From Moorena bouillonii PNG (lineage in GTDB: Bacteria; Cyanobacteriota; Cyanobacteriia; Cyanobacteriales; Coleofasciculaceae), in NCBI RefSeq assembly GCF_001942495.1, contig NZ_MKZS01000001.1, positions 2,411,628-2,475,627 on the forward strand: a DNA stretch of 64,000 nucleotides. Reading direction: 5' to 3'. The number at the start of each line of letters is the position of its first letter. Position 1 is the first letter of the stretch. The notes under the pieces are model-generated. The model searched no databases. It saw only the letters and a list, made by a program, of their open reading frames with translations, and was not told the origin of the DNA. A program made the translations under genes and the position numbers. This document shows positions 8,450 through 18,162 of this stretch, piece after piece.

Positions 8450-9997
8450 TTAGCCCCCAATTCCTAGCCTTCCTGCCAAAGCGGAATTAATGGGAATCAG
8501 AGTTGCGACCATTAAAAATAATGCCAATAACCCCCACAATGCCCGAGTATCGTCAAGTTCGGTAATTTCATTGAGGCTAGGTCGTTCTAAACTCCGCTGC
8601 AAGAACAAAATCAAGATTCCCCAGTACAAAATTATGGGATTGGCTGGATTGATTAAGGCCAGAATCCCCAAAATTACTAGGGTGGCAATGGTAGTAAGTC
8701 GAGCGGTTTTGCGTCCGTAGATAGCTTGGACAATTCGCCCACCATCTAGTTGTCCTGCTGGCATTAGGTTCAAGGCTGTTATGGTTAAACCTAGCCAACC
8801 GACAATGGTCAGAGGGTGAACATCTACTAAAGGCTCTTGGAGAGCACTACCAAGCACTAACTTTGCCAGCCCTCCGACTAAAATGGACGCTTGGAAGAAT
8901 TCCGCTGGCACCTGAAAAGCACTGCCTTGATGAGAAAGGACTAATCCCGCCATCAGCATCAGTAGAGACACTACACCACCTACGGCTGGTCCGGCTATAG
9001 AAATATCAAATAATACTTTTCGATTGGGTAATAATGATTCGAAGCGAACCATAGCACCAAATGAGCCGATTTGCAAGCTGGGCAGGAAAAAGGGTATGCT
9101 GAGGCGAATGTCGTGACTTTTGGCTTGCCACCAGTGACCGAGTTCATGGGTAATCAGAACTATCCAAATTCCGATGGTAATCGGTAAGGCTTCCCGAAAC
9201 CGTTCGGGTTCACTGAATAAATCAAACTCAAGCAGTAACCCAGATACTTCTAAAGTGGTGAAGAATGTGGCAATTACCAGGACAAGGGCCAAGATTTTCT
9301 GGGGAACTGTAGTGGTTCGTGGGTCATTGCTACTGGGTAAGACAATGACAACTGGTTTCCCTTCTGGATTATCGACTAAAAATAGCCGATAGCGATCGCT
9401 TAATTTTTCCTCTAGATTAGCTGACAAACGAGAATGTACCAATTCGGCATCGTTTCCCCGCAGATTTCCTGTAAAAATTGCCCCTTCCTGATATTTTATA
9501 GTTTCCGTAGCAAAGAACGTATCAATCCCAAAAATCCCTTTAATAATTTGTAGGTCTTCATCAGGAATTGTAGCTACTCCGATCCTGGTGGTATTCGGAC
9601 CCTCGGATACGGCAGTTAAATTGTTGTAAGCTGCAGTATCTTGCTCCTCAGACTTTTGGGCATCCTTGCTTTGTTGTTGATCCTCGAACAGTTTGGTGGC
9701 ACGCTCCCGCCAAACTTCATCTTGACCTGCTGCACGTAAGAGCCTGCCCAAGTAGATGTATAGGCCGGTGGAAGCGACTAGCAGAAATAGGATCCCAACG
9801 ATATTCAGGTAAATTCCGATGCTGACTAAGCCAAAGAATAATAGCCAGGGCACTGTCAAGACTACTGACTGCAACCAGGCTAAAATTCCTAGCTTGCCGT
9901 AAGAACGAGCGCGGTTATAGCCCCAACCTAGAACACCAAGGGCTACGAGTATTATGACCAAAGTGACAGTAGTCTGTGATCCGTTAAACATTATCAA
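8450..9997 (-). CDS. Site-2 protease family zinc metalloprotease (M50)
   Basis: A 515-aa membrane protein. Two N-terminal transmembrane segments (residues about 7-60) precede a charged soluble region, then a membrane domain holds the zinc motif THELGHWW (His284, Glu285, His288) and the second motif NLMPAGQLDGG (409-419, with Asp417). This layout matches cyanobacterial/plastid EGY-type S2P proteases that cut membrane proteins within the bilayer. The start at 9997 overlaps the murQ stop (ATGA arrangement, 9994-9997), so the pair is translationally coupled. Substrate not known. Confidence 0.95.
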   Translation of the reverse strand: MIMFNGSQTTVTLVIILVALGVLGWGYNRARSYGKLGILAWLQSVVLTVPWLLFFGLVSIGIYLNIVGILFLLVASTGLYIYLGRLLRAAGQDEVWRERATKLFEDQQQSKDAQKSEEQDTAAYNNLTAVSEGPNTTRIGVATIPDEDLQIIKGIFGIDTFFATETIKYQEGAIFTGNLRGNDAELVHSRLSANLEEKLSDRYRLFLVDNPEGKPVVIVLPSSNDPRTTTVPQKILALVLVIATFFTTLEVSGLLLEFDLFSEPERFREALPITIGIWIVLITHELGHWWQAKSHDIRLSIPFFLPSLQIGSFGAMVRFESLLPNRKVLFDISIAGPAVGGVVSLLMLMAGLVLSHQGSAFQVPAEFFQASILVGGLAKLVLGSALQEPLVDVHPLTIVGWLGLTITALNLMPAGQLDGGRIVQAIYGRKTARLTTIATLVILGILALINPANPIILYWGILILFLQRSLERPSLNEITELDDTRALWGLLALFLMVATLIPINSALAGRLGIGG

Positions 9998-10932
9998 TTC
10001 AATTTTGATGGAGTACTAGTTTGTTTCCAACTTTGGAGAGCGGCCCTGAGATCACTTTGGTTTTGCTCTAGGAAGCTGGCTCCCTCTACCTGGTCTAATC
10101 CTGTCCAGTACATTAGTAGCGCTAGTTTTACCTGCCTTCCACTGCGCTCTAGTAAATGAGCGCAGTCTTCTCGGCTGAGGTTGGTCAGGTCTTTGAGGAT
10201 GCGCAGGGCTCGGTCATGAAGTTTCTTGTTGGTTACTGCCACATCTACCATGCGATTGCCGTAGACTTTGCCAAGCTTTACCATGGCTCCAGTGGAAAGG
10301 ATGTTCAAGGCCATTTTAGTGACAGTACCGGCTTTGAGGCGAGTAGAGCCAGCTAGGACTTCCGGACCAACTAGCAGCCGAATATCAATATCAGCATCAA
10401 TACTGACCTGTTCAGGGGGGACACAAGCGATCGCAATCGTGGTTGCGCCCCGCCCTCGTGCCTCTTGGAGTGCGCCGTGGACAAAGGGTGTGGTCCCACC
10501 TGCGGTAATGCCTACCACCACATCTAGGTCATGTACCCGGCGATGGGCGATCGCTTTTGCACCATCTTCCTGTCGGTCTTCCAAATCTTCAGAACTCCGC
10601 ACCAATGCCCCTGCTCCTCCAGCAATGATCCCTTGGACTAGGTCTGGGGGTGTACAAAAGGTGGGGGGACATTCGGCAGCATCGAGGACTCCCAAGCGTC
10701 CACTGGTACCAGCTCCCACGTAGAAGAGGCATCCTCCTTGACGCAATGCCTTTGCTGTGCAGTCAATGGCTTGAGCTAGCTGGCTACGAGCTGCTGCGAT
10801 CGCATCTAGGGTTTTGGTATCTTCTTGATTAAACAGATCCACTAACTCTAGGGATGTCAGCTGGTCAAGGTTCTGACTATTGGGATTAATCTGTTCGGTC
10901 AGTAGATGTCCCCGTTGTTCTAAATTTTGCAT
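9994..10932 (-). CDS. murQ: N-acetylmuramic acid 6-phosphate etherase MurQ
   Basis: A 312-aa SIS-domain lyase that cleaves the D-lactyl ether of MurNAc-6-phosphate to give GlcNAc-6-phosphate during cell-wall recycling. The signature GAGTSGRLGVLDAAECPPTF spans residues 73-92, with Glu87 and Glu118 spaced like the catalytic Glu83/Glu114 of the E. coli enzyme. ITAGGTTPFV and AGSTRLKAGTVTKMALNIL are also typical. Full length. No anmK, nagZ or PTS gene is adjacent; instead it is coupled to a site-2 protease gene. Confidence 0.97.
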   Translation of the reverse strand: MQNLEQRGHLLTEQINPNSQNLDQLTSLELVDLFNQEDTKTLDAIAAARSQLAQAIDCTAKALRQGGCLFYVGAGTSGRLGVLDAAECPPTFCTPPDLVQGIIAGGAGALVRSSEDLEDRQEDGAKAIAHRRVHDLDVVVGITAGGTTPFVHGALQEARGRGATTIAIACVPPEQVSIDADIDIRLLVGPEVLAGSTRLKAGTVTKMALNILSTGAMVKLGKVYGNRMVDVAVTNKKLHDRALRILKDLTNLSREDCAHLLERSGRQVKLALLMYWTGLDQVEGASFLEQNQSDLRAALQSWKQTSTPSKLN

Positions 10933-11056
10933 TATATTATTTAGTCATTGGTACAAGGGTTGAAGGTAAAAGGGTTGTTCGCGTAGCTTGGCCTATGGGC
11001 CAGGGTTGACGGCTGTTGGTGGACGGTTCAAATGTATTCCTCAAATTTTTATCAGC

Positions 11057-11434
11057 TTACAATAAATTTTCCAACTGACGGCGAATGCGCTCTAGATCTG
11101 ATGATATTTCTGGTTGTTCGGTTTTCTTGATGTCCGGTTGCCAATCAGTATTTTCTAGATTTGTTTCCGGTGGCATGGCCAACATTCCTTCAGTAACCAA
11201 CTCCGATTCATAACCAGCCGATTGGCAAAACTCTTCAATCTCTTCTAGATCGATAGCTTCTACGGTTGCTGTTGGGAAATCCTGGGCTTCGAGCAATAAA
11301 GCAAAGCGGGTAGCATCGTCTTCTTCTTCAAACATCAATACCGTTTGGCGATCGTCAATTTGGATAGTGTGAATTCCCTCGTTTTCTGTCCGGGCATTAA
11401 ATAACAGGACGTATACTTGCTTAGGTGCCATCAT
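11057..11434 (-). CDS. DUF3110 domain protein
   Basis: A 125-aa acidic cyanobacterial protein. Residues 5-80 (VYVLLFNARTENEGIHTIQ, then a DDATRFALLLEAQDFP stretch) fit the DUF3110 family, a ferredoxin-like alpha/beta fold conserved in cyanobacteria and plastids. Function is not established. It stands alone between murQ (minus) and the aldolase gene (plus), with its promoter probably in 11435-11480 where AT-rich sequence occurs. Confidence 0.85.
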   Translation of the reverse strand: MMAPKQVYVLLFNARTENEGIHTIQIDDRQTVLMFEEEDDATRFALLLEAQDFPTATVEAIDLEEIEEFCQSAGYESELVTEGMLAMPPETNLENTDWQPDIKKTEQPEISSDLERIRRQLENLL

Positions 11435-11777
11435 AATTCTTATATAATCTTAGGTAATAGTTATTTTTTAACTGTTTTTATAGGATATCTAATATTATTT
11501 GCTTTAATGCTATGGAGAGATAAGCAGGTGCACAAAATTAATTACACATTTTCCAAAACTCAAAGCCTTACGATGTAAGGGTTACAGAGATTGGTAGTAG
11601 GAAATTAATTTTGTTTAAATGCTTATGATTCCTCAACAGTGAGAGTTTGCAACTCAAACTGATGAACTAGGGGAGTATTGTTTACCTAGGAATTAGGATT
11701 ACTATAGTTGTGTGCTGCTAAAGGGCGATAGTATTGTTGACAAAGTACCCAAATTCCTGGATCAGGTGCAACTTAGT

Positions 11778-12491
11778 ATGATCATCAAGTCAATCCCTGT
11801 TGAAACTATAACCGCCAAGCAGATGATTGATACTTGTCTTCGCATGAACAGTCTTGGTATCAATCAAGGTACCAGTGGTAATGTCAGTGTCAGGGTTAGA
11901 GACAGTATCGGTGAGGCAATAGCAATTACTCCCAGTGGACTAGACTACGAAGACCTAACTCCTGATAAACTCTGCAAAATTTACTTCGGCAAAGACAAAC
12001 AACCTGTTTTTGCTGAGAATAATCGTTATTTACCCAGCAGTGAATGGCGATTTCACTATGACATACTTTTGAATCGAACTGATGTCAATGCTATTGTCCA
12101 TACTCATAGCATCCATGCTACAGCATTGGCTTGTATGGGTATAGCTATACCTAGCTTTCATTATATGGTGGCTAGGACAGGTGGGAGCAGTATAAAAGTA
12201 GCTGATTATGCTACCTTTGGCACTCAAGAACTTAGCAACAACGCCCTAAAAGCACTGGGAAATTCCCTTGCCTGTTTGTTAAAAAATCATGGTATGATTG
12301 CCTGTGGCAAAGATATAAGGCACGCTCTGAAAGTCGCCCAAGAGCTAGAAACCTTGGCTCAAATGTATATCAAAATCCTCAGTGTTAACAAGATTTATGG
12401 AGAACCTCAATTATTGAGTGAGGAAGAAATGCAGATAGTTATAGACAAGTTTAAAACCTATGGAGTTCAGCCAAACATTGATAATGGGTGA
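11778..12491 (+). CDS. Class II aldolase/adducin family protein (fuculose-phosphate aldolase-like)
   Basis: I prefer the ATG at 11778 (237 aa); a longer GTG start at 11712 is possible but its extra 22 residues look non-conserved. The protein shows NQGTSGNVSVRV (phosphate-binding loop), SSEWRFHYDI with the catalytic Glu, the zinc pair in IVHTHSIHA and a third His in KNHGMIACG. These are the class II zinc aldolase features seen in L-fuculose-1-phosphate and L-ribulose-5-phosphate enzymes. Substrate cannot be fixed. The next gene is an aldehyde dehydrogenase 336 bp downstream, a plausible functional partner for oxidising an aldehyde product. Confidence 0.9.
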   Translation: MIIKSIPVETITAKQMIDTCLRMNSLGINQGTSGNVSVRVRDSIGEAIAITPSGLDYEDLTPDKLCKIYFGKDKQPVFAENNRYLPSSEWRFHYDILLNRTDVNAIVHTHSIHATALACMGIAIPSFHYMVARTGGSSIKVADYATFGTQELSNNALKALGNSLACLLKNHGMIACGKDIRHALKVAQELETLAQMYIKILSVNKIYGEPQLLSEEEMQIVIDKFKTYGVQPNIDNG

Positions 12492-12827
12492 TTAGATAGT
12501 AATATTTTATAGAATTTATCAAATAATAAAATAGTTTAGGTACACAAGTTTTGGATTTTAGGAAATAGGGAATAGGGAACAGGGAACAGGTAAAAAAATA
12601 AGTGTGTACAACCTCATTAATATTAGAACCCCTATAGATATTACCATAGGGATAATTAGGGATACTATAGTTAAAGTATTAACAAAATTCAGCAAAAAAT
12701 TAAAATAAGTTAACAATCGTCAATAAAATATTAATAAAATCTATATTTTTAGTTAAATTTTAAGTTTACAATCCACCATTAGAATTGAGGATGTCATAAA
12801 AAATCAACTTAACAACAGGAGACTATT
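12492..12827. other. Intergenic region upstream of the aldehyde dehydrogenase
   Basis: No gene is seen. It contains GGTACACAAGTTTTGG near 12539 (related to 8230), short GGGAACA heptamers at 12567-12591, and an AT-rich stretch at 12660-12780 likely to hold the promoter. The ribosome binding site AGGAGA at 12817-12822 precedes the ATG at 12828. Confidence 0.6.
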
Positions 12828-14312
12828 ATGGTCACCGCCCCTACACCAAAGGCAACACCAAAGCCAACGGTCAAAATCGGTCAAACTCAGCTGCTGATTA
12901 ACAACGAATGGGTAGACAGCACCTCCGGGAAACGATTCGAGACGATTAACCCTGCTACAGGAGAGGTTATCTGTGATGTGGCTGAGGCTGATGCCCCAGA
13001 CGTTGATAAAGCAGTAGTGGCGGCTAGGACAGCCTTTACCAGTGGAGACTGGCCGAAAATGTCTGCCACCCAGCGGGGGGAGTTACTCTACAAGCTAGCT
13101 GATTTAATCGAAGCAAACAAGGAAGAAATAGCACGGCTGGAAACCCTAGACAATGGAAAGCCCTATAGTGATTCCTTGAATGCAGATTTGTCCCTAGTAA
13201 TTGCCTGCTATCGGTACTATGCTGGCTGGGCAGATAAGATTCAAGGCAAAACAATTCCGATCAGCGGACCCTACTTCTGCTACACGCGCCATGAACCTGT
13301 GGGAGTGGTTGGTCAGATTATTCCTTGGAACTTTCCACTGTTGATGCAAGCTTGGAAGTTAGGCCCAGCATTGGCAGCTGGTAACACCGTGGTGATGAAA
13401 ACGGCGGAACAGACTCCTTTATCAGCGTTGCGGATCGGTGAACTGATTCTGGAAGCAGGTTTCCCTCCTGGTGTGGTGAATCTTCTCTCAGGCTATGGAC
13501 CAACCGCTGGGGCTGCGATCTCACATCATATGGATATCGATAAAGTTGCCTTTACCGGTTCCACTGAGGTAGGGCATCTAATTATGGAAGCTGCTGCTAA
13601 GAGTAACCTCAAGCGGGTCACTCTAGAACTTGGTGGTAAGAGTCCTAACATTGTCTTTGCTGACGCTGACATGGATAAAACCATTGAGGGCGCTCACTTT
13701 GCCCTGTTCTTTAACCAAGGACAGTGCTGTTGTGCTGGTTCCCGGCTGTTTGTGGAAGAGAAGTGCTATGACGAGTTTGTAGACAAGTGTGTGAAACGGG
13801 CGCAAAATCGCACAGTTGGTGACCCGTTTGATGCTAACACAGAACAGGGACCCCAAGTGGATCTCGAACAGTTCAATAAGGTGATGAGCTATATTGAGTC
13901 TGGTCAGCAGGAAGGAGCTCAGATGTTGTGTGGTGGTGGTCGAGTTGGCGATCGCGGTTACTTCATCGAACCGACAGTGTTTGTTGATGTCCAAGATCAG
14001 ATGAAGATTGCCCAAGAAGAAATCTTTGGACCAGTGATGAGCATTATTAAGTTCAAAGATATTGATGAAGTGGTTCAGCGGGCAAATAATACTATGTATG
14101 GCTTAGCCGCAGCTGTATGGACAAAGGATATTACTAAAGCTCATGCGATCGCAAACAATGTCCGTGCTGGTACTGTCTGGGTGAATTGCTACGATGTTTT
14201 TGATGCCGCTGCTCCCTTCGGTGGTTTCAAGCAGTCTGGCATTGGTCGTGAACTTGGGGAGTATGGCTTGCAGCAATACACCGAGGTCAAGACAGTTACG
14301 GTTAAATTGTAG
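12828..14312 (+). CDS. NAD(P)+-dependent aldehyde dehydrogenase (betaine/retinal ALDH-like)
   Basis: A 494-aa ALDH. The general base Glu267 lies in ELGGKSPN, and the catalytic cysteine is the middle one of GQCCCAGSR (Cys300-302). FTGSTEVG is the cofactor glycine motif, and PWNFPL and the C-terminal [13 protein letters not shown] are also present. It oxidises an aldehyde to an acid; the CCC motif groups it with ALDH1/2-like broad-substrate enzymes. A strong AGGAGA ribosome site supports the start. The first 18 residues are Pro/Thr-rich and probably disordered. It may work with the aldolase upstream. Confidence 0.95.
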   Translation: MVTAPTPKATPKPTVKIGQTQLLINNEWVDSTSGKRFETINPATGEVICDVAEADAPDVDKAVVAARTAFTSGDWPKMSATQRGELLYKLADLIEANKEEIARLETLDNGKPYSDSLNADLSLVIACYRYYAGWADKIQGKTIPISGPYFCYTRHEPVGVVGQIIPWNFPLLMQAWKLGPALAAGNTVVMKTAEQTPLSALRIGELILEAGFPPGVVNLLSGYGPTAGAAISHHMDIDKVAFTGSTEVGHLIMEAAAKSNLKRVTLELGGKSPNIVFADADMDKTIEGAHFALFFNQGQCCCAGSRLFVEEKCYDEFVDKCVKRAQNRTVGDPFDANTEQGPQVDLEQFNKVMSYIESGQQEGAQMLCGGGRVGDRGYFIEPTVFVDVQDQMKIAQEEIFGPVMSIIKFKDIDEVVQRANNTMYGLAAAVWTKDITKAHAIANNVRAGTVWVNCYDVFDAAAPFGGFKQSGIGRELGEYGLQQYTEVKTVTVKL

Positions 14313-14490
14313 CATTGTACCAATCTCAAAGCCTGGTTTTTACTATCAACAAGCCAAAAAGAAGGCTACAGGATAGTTAGTTGGTAATTTAAGACAAGCT
14401 AATGGGTAATGGGGAATTGTAAGCCAATTTCCTATTACCCATTACTTTATGCTGTGCTCAAGCTTCAAGTTCAAGTTCAGGTAAGCATTG

Positions 14491-14535
14491 AGCGTTCAGC
14501 GGTCAGCGGTCAGCGGTCAGCCGTCAGCCGTCAGC
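14491..14535. repeat. Heptamer array GCGGTCA/GCCGTCA
   Basis: Six units in tandem; a one-base change converts GCGGTCA to GCCGTCA midway. Confidence 0.8.
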
Positions 14536-14619
14536 TAAAGGCTCACGCTGGGCGAACAGCTTTGTGGAACAGGGTTCTAACCTGTGACTTAACTCAGATT
14601 AAACCAATGGTTAGCTGTT

Positions 14620-14672
14620 GTCTTGATGCAAAGCGCGAGTGGGGGAAACCCCCTGTTCCGAAGCTGCATCGC
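14620..14672. repeat. Dispersed palindromic repeat, copy 1 (GTCTTGATGC...GCTGCATCGC)
   Basis: Begins GTCTTGATGC, contains GGGGGAAACCCCC and ends GCTGCATCGC. The same ends recur at 17040, 34288, 36925, 37803, 42513 and 63886. The 30 bp before it (AATGGTTA...GTTGTCTTG) is shared with copy 2. Confidence 0.8.
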
Positions 14673-14921
14673 TTATTCAAAAGTACCGATCTAGTAGCAC
14701 CATCTGTAGCCCATTAGCTGAAAGCTGAAAGCTGATAGCTGATAGCTTACGTTATTTTTTAAGATTTCTTGATCCGGATCAATTTAGAAAACAAAAGTGT
14801 TCAGTGTGAGTTTTCGATTTAGCAGCAGTTTATTAAATTTTATTAAGCACCATTGGCTTAAATCCACTAACATAGAAGAGAATTGGAGAAAAGGGCTAAT
14901 TAGAGAGATTCAGAAGGTTTC

Positions 14922-15842
14922 ATGAAATACGGAATTGATATTGGTCACAACTTGCCCCCTGATACAGGAGCTCAAGGTATCAGAGTAGAAGATGAAATGA
15001 CTAGAGACGTGGGAACTAGAGTAATTTCCAAATTGAGAGACTTGGGACATCAGGTAGTTGAATGCAAGCCTAAGAGTGCGAGTACTTTGGGCAGCTCGCT
15101 GCGGCAACGGTGCAATATTGCCAATGCTAATCGAGTTGATCAGTTTGTTTCAATTCATTTTAATGGGTTTAATGGTCAAGCTAATGGGGTAGAAGTATTT
15201 GCGATTAGTGATACTGCCAAAAAAATTGCCCAGCCAGTTTTAGAAAAAATAGTCGAGTTGGGTTACTTCAATAGAAAGGTAAAAAATGGCTCTCATTTAT
15301 ATGTCCTCCGATATACCAATATGCCAGCAATTCTGATAGAAAGCTGCTTTTGTGATTCCCAGAAAGATATGGAACTCTACGATCCAGAAGCATTGGCTAA
15401 TGCAATTGTTCAAGGATTAACAGGAGAAGAACCACCAACTACTAAATCTTCCTCTGACGATAATGTGCTGGAATTACAAAAATCTCTCAATCGCCTAAAA
15501 ATCAAAAGTCCTGCTGGTCAGCCATTAGTAGAAGATGGATCTCTTGGTCAGGCGACTATCGCAGCAATAAAAACATTTCAAGCTATTGTAGGAATTAACC
15601 AAACTGGAATTGGTGACTCGACGACATGGCAGACTATTAATCAGATTCTTGAGCAACCCATACTTAGACCTAATCATGCTGCAGGTACCACGGTAAAATA
15701 TCTCCAACGTCGGGTGGGAACTCAGGCAGATGGTATCTTTGGTTCAGGCACCGCAAGTGCTGTGATCAGATTTCAGGAACAAAAGGGTTTAACGGCTGAT
15801 GGTATTGTTGGACCACAAACTTGGAGTAAATTGATTGACTAA
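14922..15842 (+). CDS. N-acetylmuramoyl-L-alanine amidase with two peptidoglycan-binding domains
   Basis: A 306-aa protein. Residues 1-165 form an Amidase_3 domain: DIGHN (His9), an acidic patch VEDE at 22-25, SIHFN (His79) and LIESCF (Glu140) supply the zinc ligands and catalytic Glu. Two PG_binding_1 repeats follow (about 175-235 and 240-306; SLGQATIAAIKTFQ and FGSGTASAVIRFQE). It cleaves the bond between MurNAc and L-Ala. There is no obvious signal peptide, so export may be non-classical or the enzyme acts on internalised material; a phage-type endolysin is an alternative. Confidence 0.92.
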   Translation: MKYGIDIGHNLPPDTGAQGIRVEDEMTRDVGTRVISKLRDLGHQVVECKPKSASTLGSSLRQRCNIANANRVDQFVSIHFNGFNGQANGVEVFAISDTAKKIAQPVLEKIVELGYFNRKVKNGSHLYVLRYTNMPAILIESCFCDSQKDMELYDPEALANAIVQGLTGEEPPTTKSSSDDNVLELQKSLNRLKIKSPAGQPLVEDGSLGQATIAAIKTFQAIVGINQTGIGDSTTWQTINQILEQPILRPNHAAGTTVKYLQRRVGTQADGIFGSGTASAVIRFQEQKGLTADGIVGPQTWSKLID

Positions 15843-15976
15843 CAAGGCTTTGAGCGAAGTTTAGCATTGAACAGGTGCCTCACGTCTCACCCGAGCGATC
15901 GATCGGGGAGCGTGAGATTAATGGCGGACAGGAATTATATTATAATAATTAGATTAGCTCAAGGTAATAACTAATA

Positions 15977-16588
15977 TTAATCTTTATTAGTATAGTTTTT
16001 CGTTAACAGGATAAGATAGTCTAATGCTCCATATAATCGGGACAATTTATCAATTGTAAAATTTTCGATATTTTGAGTAAAAATGTCCCTTTTTAATCGT
16101 CCAAACTGCCATAAATTACCATCAGTAACTATGCCATAAACAGGACGTTGAACATCTTGATTTATTTTTTGGGAAGCTACTAACTCGGCAAGGCATTGCC
16201 CCCAACCTTGTTGAAAATCATTTTTCTTAGCTTCAAGAATAATAACTAATGGTTTTTCTAAAACCGTTTTTCCTAATTCCGATTTTGTCGAAAATATGTA
16301 GTCAGGAGTACCTGACAGAATTTGATCATAAAATATGCTTTTTTGAATCCAGAAAGCATAGGTTTTATAGTATTTTTTATAGAGTTCTCGCAACAAGGGA
16401 GAAATGATAATTTCACTCCGAGACGCTTCCGAGCTGAATACATCTATTGTTTCTTTATAAAACTCTAGGTCTTTCAAGAAAATTTCGGGTAGGTCAGTGT
16501 CTTGAGAAACTATAAATGTTCCTTCTTCGTATTTAATTTGGTAGTGTTTCTGTACATCAGCTATAGTTTTAAAGTCACTAAATGCCAT
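15977..16588 (-). CDS. PD-(D/E)XK nuclease-like protein A
   Basis: A 203-aa protein with a restriction-endonuclease-fold core: GTPDYIF (Asp96), then ILEAKKNDF (Glu119, Lys121), then Gln131 in WGQCLAEL, followed by VYGIVTDGNLWQFG. That is the D-ExK-Q arrangement. Such cores occur in restriction enzymes, Mrr-like proteins and uncharacterised cyanobacterial families. No methyltransferase or helicase partner is adjacent. A related protein is encoded at 17470-18114 on the opposite strand. DNA cleavage is inferred only from the motif. Confidence 0.75.
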   Translation of the reverse strand: MAFSDFKTIADVQKHYQIKYEEGTFIVSQDTDLPEIFLKDLEFYKETIDVFSSEASRSEIIISPLLRELYKKYYKTYAFWIQKSIFYDQILSGTPDYIFSTKSELGKTVLEKPLVIILEAKKNDFQQGWGQCLAELVASQKINQDVQRPVYGIVTDGNLWQFGRLKRDIFTQNIENFTIDKLSRLYGALDYLILLTKNYTNKD

Positions 16589-16946
16589 AGTTAATCAGTC
16601 TCCTGATTGGGTCTAATCATATCTTAGACATCACACTATATCGTTATGATATTGAAACAGATGTACGGCGTAGCCTAAGAGACTGTTGATAAAGTAAATT
16701 ATAAAGTAGACGGCGATTAGTCGCTGACTGTCATAGCACTTACCAAGTATAAAGAGCGATCGCGAAGCGTGGCCAAAGGCCAATCGCTCTTAACCAGAAG
16801 AAATAAGTATAAATACTTGATTACTTACAAAAATCAAGATTTGACTACAATTTAACCAATGCGATCGCTAAACAACATTAAGAGCCAGAATTCCTTATTC
16901 TCGGGATTATGATCTATTTGGAGCTCTTAGCTGATGGGGTAAGCAT

Positions 16947-16980
16947 TCAGCACTCAGCACTCAGCACTCAGCACTCAGCT
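16947..16980. repeat. Heptamer array AGCACTC
   Basis: Four to five perfect tandem AGCACTC units. Confidence 0.85.
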
Positions 16981-17039
16981 TAATGCTTACGGCCAGGGAG
17001 AAGCAGACGTAACAAAGATTAAACTAATGGTTACCGGTT

Positions 17040-17137
17040 GTCTTGATGCAAAGCGCGAGTGGGGGAAACCACGGCAGTGCGGTCATGGGGGTTCCCCCCA
17101 TGACCGCACTGCCTCCCCTGTTCCCTTGCTGCATAGC
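17040..17137. repeat. Dispersed palindromic repeat, copy 2, with long perfect inner stem
   Basis: Same ends as copy 1, but the centre contains GGCAGTGCGGTCATGGGGG and its complement (about 17073-17113), a near-perfect 19-bp stem with a tiny loop. This looks like one palindrome nested in another. Confidence 0.85.
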
Positions 17138-17469
17138 TTATTCAAAAGCACCTCAAGTAGCGTGGCACAGGGTAAGCATTCAGCAGTCAGCCGTCAGCCG
17201 TCAGCTTATTTTATTCAAAAGCTGAAAGGTAAGCATTTAGGCGTTGGCCACGCTACGCGAATGGCCACGCTACGCCAACAACTATCAGTCGTCAGCCTTG
17301 GCCGTTGGCCACGCTACGCGAATGGCTGATAACTGATAGCTGATAGCTGATAGCTGAATGCTTACGGCACAGGCTTCTACCGTGGCACAGGCTTCGACGC
17401 TGGGACAAACACGCATAAGCTGATAACTGATAGCTGATAGCTGAGGGCTGATAGCTGATCAATTAACTT

Positions 17470-18114
17470 ATGAAAAAATCGATATTCAAAGAAAACCGAA
17501 AGTATACATTTAGTGACTATTTTGCGATGACCAATCCCACTGAGGAAATTGTTGGTGAGTTGGGTTACTCCTTCGCCATTGAAGCAATTGACCTCCCGAA
17601 GTCTAGCAACTATGACCTAGATATCATTCAAAACCTCAACCATACTTACTACACCATTATTCCTAAAATAAGCCTTACGTCGGAAATTGCCAAACGGGAA
17701 TTTCTGATTGCCCCACTAATCCTGGAAATTGCCAAGCTGCTCCCAGTTAAAGTCAATGTTGAGTATCCCCTAGACATTAACGATCAGCTAGGGGGAGCGC
17801 TGGACTACTTATTAAAAAGTAGCCAAAATCTGATTATTATAGAAGCAAAAAAGAAAGATATTGATGGTGGCTTCAACCAGTTAGCAGCAGAACTAATTGC
17901 TTTAGATAAGTATGAAGAGAGCGAATCTATTGAAATTCTTTATGGTGCTGTGACTCTAGGGGATATTTGGAAATTTGGAACCCTTGATCGGAAACGGAAG
18001 CACATTGGCAAAACTATTCAAAGTCAGACTATTCCTAGGGATACAGAAGAAATATTCTCCATTTTGATTGGAATACTAAGCTTAAAACCAGGGCAGAGTT
18101 CAATTAAGCGCTAA
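17470..18114 (+). CDS. PD-(D/E)XK nuclease-like protein B
   Basis: A 214-aa protein sharing the core of the gene at 15977: LDYLL (Asp112), IIIEAKKKD (Glu125, Lys127), Gln137 in FNQLAAELIAL, and YGAVTLGDIWKFG matching YGIVTDGNLWQFG. N-terminal regions differ except for a PLILEIAKLL/PLLRELYKK-like segment. The pair probably arose by duplication or separate acquisition. It ends 48 bp before trpG but is unlikely to be functionally linked. No known partner genes; role could be defence or DNA processing. Confidence 0.75.
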   Translation: MKKSIFKENRKYTFSDYFAMTNPTEEIVGELGYSFAIEAIDLPKSSNYDLDIIQNLNHTYYTIIPKISLTSEIAKREFLIAPLILEIAKLLPVKVNVEYPLDINDQLGGALDYLLKSSQNLIIIEAKKKDIDGGFNQLAAELIALDKYEESESIEILYGAVTLGDIWKFGTLDRKRKHIGKTIQSQTIPRDTEEIFSILIGILSLKPGQSSIKR

Positions 18115-18162
18115 CCTATAATCTATAACCTTGAACCTATGGTCAATCGGGAGTAACCGATC

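Larger units (their letters stand above)
14313..14921. other. Repeat-rich intergenic region
   Basis: No gene is supported. It carries heptamer arrays (GCGGTCA/GCCGTCA at 14491-14535; GCTGAAA/GCTGATA at 14714-14752) and one copy of the GCATCAAGAC/GATGCAGC palindromic repeat at 14620-14672. The end, 14760-14921, is AT-rich and should contain the amidase promoter. Confidence 0.7.
16589..17469. other. 880-bp repeat region between the two PD-(D/E)XK genes
   Basis: Holds HIP1-like palindromes, heptamer arrays (AGCACTC near 16947-16980; GCCGTCA 17174-17207; GCTGATA 17330-17460), CACGCTACGCGAATGGCC repeats near 17240-17325 and palindromic repeat copy 2. No ORF with conserved features was found; the short frames are translations of repeats. 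Confidence 0.75.

Noticed and set aside
10156..10832. Plus-strand frames opposite murQ
   Set aside because: Shadow frames of a strongly conserved gene; low-complexity Ser/Arg/Pro content and no ribosome site.
13036..14315. Minus-strand frames opposite the aldehyde dehydrogenase
   Set aside because: Overlap the conserved ALDH entirely and show no conserved features.
14409..14717. 102-aa plus-strand frame
   Set aside because: It is a translation of heptamer arrays and palindromic repeat copy 1.
17027..17329. 100-aa plus-strand frame in the repeat block
   Set aside because: Entirely repeat-derived (copy 2 plus heptamers), no conserved sequence.
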